Of a stretch of DNA of 64,000 bases, positions 45,463 to 56,611 are shown in pieces. The notes under the pieces are model-generated. The model worked only from the letters and a program-made list of their open reading frames with translations, was not told the DNA's origin and searched no databases. The stretch comes from Bathymodiolus brooksi. Taxonomy: Eukaryota; Mollusca; Bivalvia; Mytilida; Modiolidae. Made by a program: the position numbers and the translations under genes. The stretch spans positions 79,551,668 to 79,615,667 of the forward strand of contig OY804576.1 in assembly GCA_963680875.1 (NCBI GenBank). The letters are read 5' to 3'. Position 1 is the stretch's first letter. Each line of letters starts with the position of its first letter.

Positions 45463-46420
45463 TTATTTCCGTTCGTTAGATTAATCTATGCATCTGTCAT
45501 TTAATAAAACACTTCTAGAGATTCTATACCAACAAGTGACAGTCGAACGGTTATTAATTTTGCCAATACCAAGTAATATGCGATAATTTGTATGAAATGT
45601 TTGGTAACATCGGGTATAAACTGAACTACCGCTGTGCTTCTCAAAGGAACCAAGCGTGTGATTCCAGCGTCAGGTTTCCGTTTAATCTTCTAAAGTGTGA
45701 ATTTATGCCGGCATTCTTCTGTTCTGAAGAGATTTTTCGAGTATCATATACATTTCAATTTGGAATCGTGACAATGGCTTCAACCAGACGAGTGATTCAG
45801 TTATCTAGAGAGATTGAGAAACATGCTGTTAAAGAACAATACTGCCATCATTCGTGTTTAAATGCAATAAGTGACGGTCTTTAATGGTGATAATTGCCGC
45901 CAAATAGATGACTGATTTTTTAAACTGATATCGGAAAAATATTCAAATGTCATGTACTGTTAATACATCCTAATCAGGATAAAGCTAGGGAAAATCAAAT
46001 ATTGAAATTATATTGACATTTGCAAAAAACGGACAAGCAATACGTTGGAAAATGTTTGAGCATAATGTCTGAAATCAGATATATTTTAAATACCAACACA
46101 AATAAAATGCCAATACTGTCATTAATATTTCAATATACAGATTATCTTTTTAAACGCAGTTTTCATTCAATCTGAATGCCGATTTGTTGACTTTCATTAG
46201 CAATTGTCATAGAAATCAAGAATTAATATAAAAATATGAAAAGAAAATCTTTACAATATATTTGTATTGAATTTAAGGGTAATGAGCCTTCTAAACTTCG
46301 TGATTCATTATGAATAAATAAACAAAAAAGAATAAATATCCATACACCTTTTTAAACATACATCTTTGCACATTATCATATTGGCTAAGAATATGTTGTT
46401 GATAACAAAGGGTAGCCCTA
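45463..46420. other. Stretch with one unassigned 98-codon frame
   Basis: A plus-strand frame at 45588-45884 includes MASTRRVIQLSREIEKHAVK from an ATG at 45774. It lacks a recognisable domain, and I cannot tell whether it is real. The rest is AT-rich. Confidence 0.3.
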
Positions 46421-46424
46421 CTTA

Positions 46425-46600
46425 GAAAAAGGACAGACAACACAATGACCACAAAAATGACAAAAGACAAACAAAGATCCACAAAGCACTACACAGAAAA
46501 TTAAAGATTGAGCAACACGAACCCCACTAAAAACCGGTAGTGACCTCGGGAAGAGTCGAAACTGTTCCTGGTCCACTAGTGGCACCCGTTTTGTTACTCT
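46425..46600. repeat. Dispersed repeat (gagcaacacgaacccc)
   Basis: The sequence aaaaggacagacaacacaatg...gagcaacacgaaccccac...ctagtggcacccgttttgtt recurs at 47590-47790 and, in part, at 48730-48880. Confidence 0.7.
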
Positions 46601-47564
46601 TGTTAAAAATCCGGAGATAAAACATGAAAAAAGACAGGTGGACGAGATTGTAAAAATGGAAAACGGAACATATGGTCATCTGTAACATAGATATTTGTTA
46701 AATATTTATAGTAACGTTTGAGTTCATTTGAAATAAACTGTAATTTCAATTTACATGCACATTTTAAACAAAAGAACAACAAACAAACAAAAGACAAAAA
46801 AGAAAGATAAAACTATTGGTGACGAATTATTCCAAATTCTAATAAATCTGACAATTTCATAATCAATGTAAATTAAATACTAGTAGTATATACCGATATT
46901 ATATCTTAGGAAAAGTAAATTGGAATTTAGGGATTGGCAGCCATGAAATGGTACAAAGAAGCGGAATTAGTCATGTGGTTCTATAAAGCACATCTCCTGT
47001 TCAGACTCTCAGACTGGGGTGTGTTGCGTGTTCGTTGACAAAAGATTATCACTTTGAATTAATTTTAGAAATTGGATAACTCAATTCCCCCTTCCGAGAA
47101 ATCGTGTATCTGTCATTGTCAGTGGGGTTAAACTGGAATGGTGTATTAACCTTCTCATTTGAACAACTCCGAGTTTGGCGATTAACCGACTGAATAAAAC
47201 AATCATAGACCTGCTTAGAAGCTGACAATGTCGCAATCTAATACAAATGTATTTATTTTTAAGCACATAATTTTTAGTCATTTCCAAAAAAAAAATGTGC
47301 ATACCAGCTAGCTGCATTTTTAATTAGTGGTTCGATCTGGTGCTGGATTTAAGTAAAGAGCTATAAAGTATATTTTGAGAGAAAAAAATATCTCTAGTCT
47401 TAGTCATAGAAAAGCTTGAAGATACCAAATGGGTAATTAGAAAGTAATTTGTAATTTAATCGCTGTTTTATTCATAATATTGTATATGTTTAGGGATTTG
47501 TCCGCATGGAAAAATCAAATTAACCCACAGTGCAGTCTTCTGAGCTAAGAAAAGTTAGGAGATA

Positions 47565-47790
47565 CTAATCAAAGGGGTAATCAGAAGCCGTAAATCGAAA
47601 AAGGACAGACAATACAATGGTCAAAAGGGACGAACAATGATCCAGAAAACATTACACAGAAAACTATAGACCGAGCAACACGAACCCCATTAAAAAGCGG
47701 GGGTGAACTCATGTGATCCGGAAGTGTAAGTAGTTCTTGCTCCACATGTGGCACCCGTTGTGTTACTCTTGTTACAAACCCAGTAATAAG
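47565..47790. repeat. Dispersed repeat, copy with the seed of the 35-bp minisatellite
   Basis: Begins aaaggggtaatcagaagccg taaatcgaaa, the complement of one unit of the tandem array at 54476, then continues as the gagcaacacgaacccc repeat. Confidence 0.75.
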
Positions 47791-48980
47791 TCATCAATGA
47801 GGAAAGGATCGTCTTTAAGTTTTAGTTTTCATGTATTAAGATTTGTTTACCTCTTTGTTTGTCGTCTGATCGCATTATCAGTGTTACCGTATCCTGTGGT
47901 TTTGAAATATCGAATGAACAAAATGACTTTAAAATTTGACATTCACCATAATTAATTGGTATTTGTCAACATCTTTTGAATTTTTTCTTTATTTGTTAAC
48001 AAATTTATTTCGACAGTCACGAATCAGATTTTAATTAAATAACACAGAATAATCCGACTGGTTTTTTTTTAAATATAAAACATCACGCTGATCTGTCAAA
48101 ATAAACCATACCAAAATATAAATACATATACACCAAGCTTTAAAAAAAAAAAAAAAAGAAAGGCACGCGACTATCTCGTTAAAACCGATATCTTCGCACC
48201 CGGTTAAAAACACAAATCAACAATTAAATTAATGATCAGTGATGTGGAAGTGTGGTCAATGAGCCGTACGTGTGACCATATCTACTTGACTGTTTGATGA
48301 TGGATTGATACCATCTATATACAAATGTCCCCGCCTTTAATATGGAATTTCACCATAAACAATAACAACTTCAACACACGTTTTTATAGAAGAAATAACA
48401 CTATTTAAAGTTAATTCAAAACTAAGTCAGGTTGATTATTTACAATAATTAGTTGTCATTTTCTGCAATATGTGGCAATATGTGGGACATGCAGTAGCTA
48501 ATAGGTTATGGACCCCCTTTACTAAGTTAATATAATTTTATTTTATTATCAATAGGCCTATTATTTGTATGAGCGGTTAAATTGGCAAATTTCAAATATT
48601 TTCTCGCGCGTAAAATAGATTGTAAATTAAAAATTGCATCATTTTCAAATTTGAAACTCAATTGATTAAAATATGACGCAAGAATTAAATATATCAAATA
48701 AATAAGTCATCAGAGATCGTAATTCTAAAAAAAAAGACTAAGATAATACAATGGCCAAAACAAAAGGGAGATAAAGACAAACTATGATCGGCAAAATACT
48801 AGACAGAAGATTGAGCAACTGAAAACTAAAAACCGGATTGAACTCCCACAATCACAGGATAAGAGTAGTTATTATACATAGAAAGTGCTCGTAATGTAAG
48901 GACAACAATCATACTGTGCTAAAATGCAATGACACGTTACTGTCGACAAAAATGTCCTCGTAGACAAAATTGTTGGTTTT
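47791..48980. other. AT-rich DNA with a third dispersed-repeat fragment
   Basis: From 48730 to 48880 is a worn copy of the repeat at 46425 (gacagaagattgagcaactg, aaaaccggattgaactc). No gene is evident. Confidence 0.45.
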
Positions 48981-48981
48981 C

Positions 48982-49180
48982 TGGTGTTTTACGCCACCTT
49001 AACAATATTTCAGTTATATCGTGGCGGTCAGTTTAATAGGTGGAGGAAACCGGAGTACCCGGAGAAAACCAACGACCTGCCGAAAGTCGCTGACAAACTT
49101 TATCACATAATGTTGTATCGAGTAAGCCTCATCTGAGTTGTAAATCCAACTACCATACGATCACGACCACGACGGCCCCT
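48982..49180 (-). mobile_element. Second tRNA-derived SINE family, near complete
   Basis: On the minus strand it runs from a head with tcgtatggtagttggattta to a tail of ggtggcgtaaaacacc type. The body has ggttttctccgggtactccg and tccacctattaaactgaccg. Confidence 0.75.
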
Positions 49181-49708
49181 TTACACAAAATGAAGTTCAT
49201 CAATTGTAGCATATTTGTTTCTGTTATAGTTGTTGTTAGATTTTTCATTCTTCCTGTTCAATATTATGTATTCGAATAATAAGATTATTTGTACCTTTCC
49301 TTCGGATTACATTCTTCATTGTTCGAGGCATATTTGATTCAAATAAACGTTAGAGAAAACCGAAGGGGTAATCAACTATGAGTACACAAGACACACAAAA
49401 CAAAAAACACAACACAGAAAACTAAAAAGATGAATAGGAATTTGTCAGTTACATTCGGCAGGTTCGTCGTTTTCTCCGGATAGCCCGTTTTTTCTACCAT
49501 CAAACTGTAATCCACGATATAACTAGCATACAATTGAAAGTGGTGCTAAACACCCTTGACAGGAACCAGGTTATCGAAATAAGACTTAATTTCTCCGTTA
49601 CGGGATACAACCTCTCTGAGCATTCGTTAGTTGCACCGGACGAGTCAATTGTACAACTCGCCTTAAGGGCGAGGCGTTTAAATGAACCATTTGTGTTTGC
49701 AGAAAGCC

Positions 49709-49895
49709 ATCAGTGCCTATCACCACTAACGTTGTGAGTTCGAATCCCGCTCAGGCGATACAACATTATGTGATAAGATTTGTCAGTAACTTGAGGCACA
49801 TCAGTGGTTCTCTCCAGGTACTTCTGTTTCCTCCACCAATAAAACTGACAGCCACGATATAGCTGAAATATTGTTGAAAGTGGCGTTAAGCATCA
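49709..49895 (+). mobile_element. Second tRNA-derived SINE family, 5'-truncated
   Basis: Has the B-box-like gagttcgaatcccgctc, then acaacattatgtgataag, ctgtttcctccaccaataaa and attgttgaaagtggcgttaa. Confidence 0.75.
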
Positions 49896-50177
49896 AAAAC
49901 CCCACACCCCCCTTCTCTCCCTGCACGTAAAAGAAGTGTTAGTTGACGACCAGTTGCAAGGTAACATTTTTCGATCCAATATGCATTATCCTCGATTCTA
50001 CTTATAACAATCGACAGAAGACGTGTTCTGTTTACCTATATGATTTGCTAATCTCAGGAACAGCAGGTCTTTCTACAAATATTGATAAACCGGTGGCACA
50101 AACTGTGCACCATTCACTGGCGGTATTTCATGCAAAACGCATAAATGACATACATGTAATTACATTTTAATCTTGCA

Positions 50178-50415
50178 ATGGGGATGGTCGTGATCGTATG
50201 GTAGTTGGATTTACAACAACCTGTGCAATCAGTGCATATCACCACTAAAGTTGTGAGTTCATACCCAGTTCATGGTGAGGTGTAATCGATACAACATTAT
50301 GTGATAAAGTTTGTCAGTGACTTGCGACGGATCGGTGGTTTTCTCCGGATACTCCGGTTTCCTCCACCAATAAAACTGACCGCCACAATATAACTGAAAT
50401 ATTGTTGATAGTGGC
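50178..50415 (+). mobile_element. Second tRNA-derived SINE family, near complete
   Basis: The head ggatggtcgtgatcgtatgg tagttgg holds an A-box-like stretch (about 50199-50208). It continues through acaacattatgtgataaagt and ggtttcctccaccaataaaa to a tail lacking the final gcgttaaac. Confidence 0.78.
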
Positions 50416-51510
50416 CAACCAACCATCTTGTAATGATCAACGGCGTTCTATCTCCTCGTTTCCCTCGAATTTGATACCAGTCAGCCATGATTTTTAGAGA
50501 CAATTATGGTTTGTTTTCACCATAAAATATAAAATTTAACACATTGACATCACTATCAGTCGGGAAGCCAGTGACGCAGGAGAGTTCCAACCAAATACAA
50601 AGTCACGTGACTTTCGCGTCATTTTTGATGAAAAATGACGTTCAACCCTTCGGTTAAAATACGTCGGTTTACAATAAATACGTACGCTTGAAATCAATTA
50701 AAATATACGGAATATGTCTATGGATAAATAGAAATTTATTGCATCACTTCAGTTTTTATTTATATAGTGCACAAACATCGAATGTTGCTACTTGAAGTGG
50801 ACTCAATTTCAAAACAAATGTCGAGGTGGTTCTATTTAAGTCAGAAAATTTAATTAAAACAATATGATGGCTTTCTGTAACATCCATTGCCTGGTGAAAT
50901 CATCTAGGATCATTGTCATACCGACAACTAGTGTCAATGTCTTGTGGGATGCAATTGTGTCACTTAGTTCTACACCCACCTTGATCGATCGACCATTTGC
51001 CAAACATCGAAATTCATTGTCTTTCGGAACACATCGGTGGTGTTTCTTAACATCAACAATAAACGACACCTAAGCGTACATCCGAAAGAGGCTATTTCAT
51101 TTGGGAAAGGAGTGTCTATTTTTATGTCTTTTTTTAATTTTCTTGTATTAATACCGTATTTTTCAGTTTATTTTTATTGCAATATTGTTTTAGACATTGT
51201 GCATTTTGTAATTTAGACTGGGGAATTACTATTTATCATCACTTTAAATAAAAAAAAATCATCTATGATACTAGATTTGCACAGCCACAGGGGATGTACA
51301 ACAATTAATAATTTCAATTTAATTTAATTTCAATACAACAGGTACAAGATAAATAGAAAGAAACAAATGTGTGGAAAAAATAAAAGCATGTAAACAAAAA
51401 TTAAGTGAATTGAAAAAATATGAAAATATTATAAAAAAAAACATGCCAGTAAAACAATTAATAAATTTTTAAAAATCTAAAAAAAAATGAAACCTTGAGA
51501 CAAAAAGGGG

Positions 51511-51520
51511 CATACAAAAC
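51511..51520. repeat. target-site duplication, left (CATACAAAAC)
   Basis: A 10-bp direct repeat with 53556-53565 that exactly bounds the inverted-repeat element between. Confidence 0.88.
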
Positions 51521-53555
51521 GGGTACCTATAAAGTGCGAAACGAAATAGAAACGAAACGAAACGAAACGAAACGAAATCAACGAAAACGAAACGAAACGA
51601 AACGAAACGAAACGAAACGAAATCAACAAAAACGAAACGAAACGAAACGAAATCAAGGAAATGAAAACGAAATAAAACGAAACCAACGAAATCAACGAAA
51701 ACAAAACGAAATACGATGCTAGACTACTTCCCACACATGTCTCAGTGTCTTTCACCAGGAGAGGACAGGATTTGATCACCATTGAACAAGAATACTATGC
51801 ATTTATTCAGCGGGAGTCTGTCCTTTTCACTTAGTGGCTTCTTTTAAATTTGGGAACCATAAGAGCAACGTCAAGTCTGTTGAAAGGAGAGGAATTAAAA
51901 TAACAGAAGTGCAGTAGTTAAAGTTCACTAATAAATATCCCCGTCCGAGCAAAATTTAAAAGTGTGTCGGAGAGACGAAAAAGTGTGACGACGGGAAGGA
52001 CAAGCGAACGAACGGACAGCAGAAGTCCTATATACCCCAATCTTTTTTTGGCGGAGGTATACAAATCCTATCAAAAATTAACTTTAGGAATATAAAAAAA
52101 ATCTACATATCTTGTAAAAGTACCTTTTTTCCCTTTGATCCCTTTTCATATTAAAAAAACCCAAATCACACCCCTCCAAATTTTTTTCCGGTATTAATAA
52201 AATTTGATACGGCACATATTGTTATACCCCCCGCTATCCAGCGGGAGGGGGTATATAGTATATGTCCGTTTGTCCGTGAGTGCTTCCCTCACTGCCTATG
52301 CAATTCCTCCTTAACAACTTGATGGAATTGAATGAATCTTACAGGAAATCTTTAATACCATATGGCAAGGTTCATTAATTTCATGAATTCTTTAGTACCA
52401 AATGGCATTGTGCACCTTCTATTTTTGTTTTCCCATTTTAACAGTTCTTGCTAAAATTTCTTCACTTTTGGACTTTGTCATTTAAGGCTATGCAATTGTC
52501 ATACAAGGCTATACAATAGAGAGAGGATACTGTTGCGTTATCCATAACTCTTCCTAAACAACAGAATGGATTTCAATAAAACTTCCAGAGTTTCTTATGT
52601 TTAGTTTTTGCAAGCATTATTTTTTCCAGAAGTTCTTCTGTAAGGAGGGCGCTCACTGTACGTCCTGTTATGTTGCTGTTGGGTTTTTTTTTTTAGTTCT
52701 TCAAAATAGAACAATAGGATTTGAAATAAAAAGTTTATAGTGTTGGGTCTTTTTGACCCCTGTATATCTAGGAAAGAACAACGGTAAGACATTACGCCAG
52801 ATCTGTTGGCACACTACCGAATAAAGGTAATAACAATGGAACCGTACGCCAAGGCGCATTCAGAAGTGAAAGTCCACAAAAACAGACAAAACCGATAAGA
52901 AGCTCATGGGGATTAAACGTGACAAGTCGGGAAAATCCAGTAGTCAAATAGTGCCCAGAATCTGAAACTCAAGACCATCCTGTTTGGTTTCCGAATAGGC
53001 AAATTTATGTAGAATACAAACGAAAAACGTAATAAAATCAGACGAATAATGAACCCTTAATATCCCAATCTATGAACATACCCCCTCATATCCCCCATTT
53101 TTTTCTATATGCCAACTCCAGAAACTTTATAATTCATAAATACTGACACACACACAAACACAAATAAAAATATGACATTTGAACTTCTGAAAGTTTGTCG
53201 GCAAGCAAACCCGGCTTGGATTGAGTTGCGGGTAATGTACGTGAGGAGTACTGTAACGGACAGACATGCAAAATGGGTTATAATTAATCAAAATTATTGT
53301 ATTTAAAAAATCGAATTATCTTTTTTTTTTATTTCTTTATTTCGTTTTGTCTTTTATTTTTTTCCTTCCATTTTCTTCATATCAGTCTATTTCGTTGGTT
53401 TCGTTTCATTTCGTTTCCATTTCGTTGATTTCGTTTCGTTTCGTTTCGTTTTCGTTGATTTCGTTTCGTTTCGTTTCGTTCCGTTTCGTTTTCGTTGATT
53501 TCGTTTCGTTTCGTTTCGTTTCGTTTCTATTTCGTTTCGCACTTTATAGGTACCC
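51521..53555. mobile_element. 2,035-bp element with (ACGAA)n-rich inverted termini, probably Mutator-like
   Basis: Left terminus GGGTACCTATAAAGTGCGAA (51521-51540) and right terminus are exact reverse complements. Inside each lies a long ACGAA/TTCGT pentanucleotide tract (51541-51712 and 53390-53535), itself inverted, so the arms are about 190 and 170 bp. The 10-bp target duplication and long arms favour a MULE-type origin. The interior (51716-53385) has no transposase; it contains a small hairpin at 52223-52255. Confidence 0.88.
52223..52255. repeat. GC-rich hairpin
   Basis: tatacccccc gct, atcc loop, agcgggagggggtata. A strong stem within the large element; it could be a small nested MITE but no duplication was defined. 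Confidence 0.7.
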
Positions 53556-53565
53556 CATACAAAAC

Positions 53566-54470
53566 TGTATTCAGATATCTTAACCCTTCATATTATATCA
53601 AGGCAAATTAAAAAAAAATCAGTGTAAACAGATAAAGAAATATAGTTTCTCTCAAGATAATCTTAATTTTGAAAGTGGTTAGTTATATGTTTAACCATTA
53701 ACCATTAACCATGCTGTTTAATAACAATTTTGCAATCCTAACGAATATATCATACATATATTGTACAATAATATCACTAAGATACTGTCTTTTCAATTGT
53801 ATCCAGCATAGTATTTTTCACACCAGATTTTGATATCTGCCCAAAACAAAAAAATGTTTTCATTCCAAAAATACTGAACCAGCAACGTGCTCTTGTGAAT
53901 CTCAATATCCGTTACAAGCTCAGTGATAAGATATGAGTTGGGAAATATCCACACCATACGTTGTAGCAAGCAGAATACATTGTCAGATAAACATGAAACT
54001 TGGTAGCTTTCATTCAGATAATAAAATGTCCTATTTCTTTATCTATTTACAGTGATCCACTATTTAGAAACTGATAACTGTTATTATGGATATTGCAATT
54101 CTTATACTTTCAACCCAGTACGTACTTTCAATAATAAAAGAAACTGAGCGTCAAATTTTATAAGCTTCGTTTTGGTAGCAAAGGTGTAGACGCTATCGAC
54201 ATACGTTGTGTTTCACACTAAAATGCTATCACTGGCGACTACCGCCATATCTTGCTGGCAGATCGATCCTTTTGATTTTAACTTCAATCTAAAATATCAA
54301 AGAAGATCTGATAGTAAATTTCAAGATTGTTATTACAAATATGGTCAGTCGTTGGGAGTTACCCTCTAATGACCTTAATATAGTTTACAATTGTAAACGA
54401 TGACAAATGTTATACCCCCTGATTCCCTTTGCATAGCTTACATAATTTCATTTTCATTGTACTGTCTCTC
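53566..54470. other. AT-rich stretch, nothing recognised
   Basis: Begins in the flank of the large element. Has a short triplicated aaccattaacc motif at 53693. No coding signal. Confidence 0.4.
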
Positions 54471-54475
54471 CTTCG

Positions 54476-54855
54476 ATTTACGGCTTCTGATTACCCCTTT
54501 GGTATCTTAGAACTACGGCTTCTGATTACCCCTTTGGTATCTTAGATTTACGGCTCTGATTACCCCTTTGGTATCTTAGATTTACGGCTCTGATTACCCC
54601 TTTGGTATCTTAGATTTACGGCTTCTGATTACCCCTTTGGTATCTTAGATTTACGGCTTCTGATTACCCCTTTGGTATCTTAGATTTACGGCTTCTGGTT
54701 ACCCCTTTGGTATCTTAGATTTACGGCTTCTGATTACCCCTTTGGTATCTTAGATTTACGGCTTCTGATTACCTCTTTGGTATCTTAGATTTACGGCGTC
54801 TGATTACCCCTTTGGTATCTTAGATTTACGGCTTCTGATTACCCCTTTGGTATTT
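54476..54855. repeat. 35-bp minisatellite, about 11 copies
   Basis: Unit ATTTACGGCTTCTGATTACC followed by cctttggtatcttag; two units are 34 bp (ggctctg). Spacing was checked at 54613 and 54648. One unit in reverse, with its flank, occurs inside the dispersed repeat at 47565. Confidence 0.94.
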
Positions 54856-55544
54856 TCAAGCTTTTCTTACAATTGGAAATAACTACACATATTAGCCAAC
54901 GGTCTGAAATACCGTAAGCACCATCCGATTACTAGAGCGGTGATTGTGTAAGGACAGGTCGTTTATTCAGTATTGGATTTTGAAAATGTAGGGGTCTGTA
55001 TGTACTAAACACCATCAAAGACATACATGCTCAGTGGCAACCATTTCCTAGCATTCTATATATATCATCTGAGCAGTTAAAGACGGTCTTCATATTCTCT
55101 ATGGCCAATCTTGATGCAATTATTGTGTGAGATACTGATTCTGTAGTATTCCAAGACCACCATAGATTGCCTTTAAAGGAGTTTTCGTAATAAAAGTGAC
55201 GATCCGAATAGCAGAAATAGCAAGACTACATACACATTTAGGAAAATCGAACAGTACGAACAGCGCGGAATAAAAAGAGTCAGTATCTTCTGCACTATTA
55301 ATGGTACCCAATTTGAAGTCCAAATTCTTAAACCTAAATATGAAAACAGATGTGTACACGTTCATATCGGAAACATCGTTGGAGTCTCTGAAAGTCCGTG
55401 TTGATAAACAAATCAACTATGGCGACCACAGACTTTCTAATACAGTGGCATAAGCTTAGGTGTTTTCAGGGCAGGTCGTAGGAGGTGCGGGCCCAATTGT
55501 TCTCTGTTAAACATGCAGTGTGGTGTTGTGTGTACTTGAACAGC
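54856..55544. other. Stretch with one unassigned minus-strand frame
   Basis: A 98-codon minus frame (55120-55416) with FRFKNLDFKLGTINSAEDTD is longer than usual for this base composition, but I recognise no family. Confidence 0.35.
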
Positions 55545-55699
55545 CTAGAGTAAATAATGCCAGCGCGGGGTCCAATTGGGTGCAATTGGCTTAATGCCGG
55601 CCCTTGGTGTTTTAAAACATGATTCAATATTTACCAAATAAAAGAAGTAGCCCCATATTAAACAAATCACGATGAGAAAAGCAGACAAGAATAAAATAG

Positions 55700-55975
55700 C
55701 AATCGGGATATAAGCAAGATTGTATGGAAGAGGGAGAGTAATGTTAATACACATGAAAGGAAAATATACTATTGTGAGATTAAAATCATCACCTCTGTCA
55801 TAAAAATCTGTTTTTTTTACGAAAATGTTCCTAAGTATATAGGCATTAGTCTTTACTTTAATTTCGAGTTCATTTGGGTATAAATTGAGGAATGTAGTAA
55901 TGTTACTGCACAAGAAAGAGAAATATACTACTGGGATATTTCCGACATCACGTCTCTCACAATTCCTCCTCCCAC
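55700..55975 (-). pseudogene. Penelope-like RT C-terminal relic, minus strand
   Basis: The minus-strand frame includes LYPNELEIKVKTNAY, then FYDRGDDFNLTIVYFPFMCI and NITLPLPYN. These parallel IYPPELEVKETTDTA and KRDDFNFKIINFPNMCSNIPA of the fragment at 23410. About 20 residues between are deleted, and the N-terminal part (VVYFSFLCSNIT) looks like a second overlapping piece. Confidence 0.6.
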
Positions 55976-56369
55976 TATTATCAGCATCAAAATGTTAATC
56001 TAAATTTATTTCTAATATCATAGTTTTAATAATACGATTTTAATTTAACAAAGAACCGCCACAGTATATCTGATATATTGTTGAAAGTGGCGTTAAACAC
56101 AATAACCCTAACCAAATTTAACATAGACATAAACAAAATAAGACGTAAACAACGAATACTATTCATGGAAAAGAAGACGATTGTCAAGTCAAAACGTCGG
56201 ATCGTAATATTCGTTAAGAATTTGTGTAGATCGATCTTTTGTGCTTCAATTTGGAATATTTTATTATTAAAGTCTCACCTCTTATAGTATATATACATAA
56301 TAAACATTATTACACCAACAACATTAATAAAAACAAAACTAAAATTGTGTTTGCTTGTTTGCTTTGATG

Positions 56370-56611
56370 GTGTTTAACGTCACTTTCAACAATATTTCAG
56401 CTATATCGTGGCGGTCATGTTTATTGGTAGAGGAAACTGAAGGACCCGGGAAAAACCACTGACCTGTCGCAAGTCGCTGACAAACTTTATGACATAATGT
56501 TGTACACCTCGCCCTGATCGAGATTCGAACTCACACCATCAGTGGTGATATGCACTGATTCCATAGGTAGTTGTAAATCCAACTACCATACGATCACGAC
56601 CACGACGGACC
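56370..56611 (-). mobile_element. Second tRNA-derived SINE family, most complete copy
   Basis: On the minus strand: head ggtcgtgatcgtatggtagt tggatttac, B-box region gtgagttcgaatctcg, ttatgtcataaagtttgtca, ggtttttcccgggtccttca, then gatatagctgaaatattgtt gaaagtgacgttaaacacc. The tail shares gatatagctga and cgttaaac with the other SINE family at 39840. Confidence 0.82.

Noticed and set aside
51477..53583. Frames of KRNETKRNQ and SFRFVSFR type
   Set aside because: Translations of the (ACGAA)n / (TTCGT)n tracts in the inverted termini.
54476..54855. CRISPR-like array of 35-bp repeats
   Set aside because: Units are contiguous with no unique spacers, the DNA is clearly metazoan, and no cas-like genes are present. 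The same applies to the 43-bp and 47-bp arrays.
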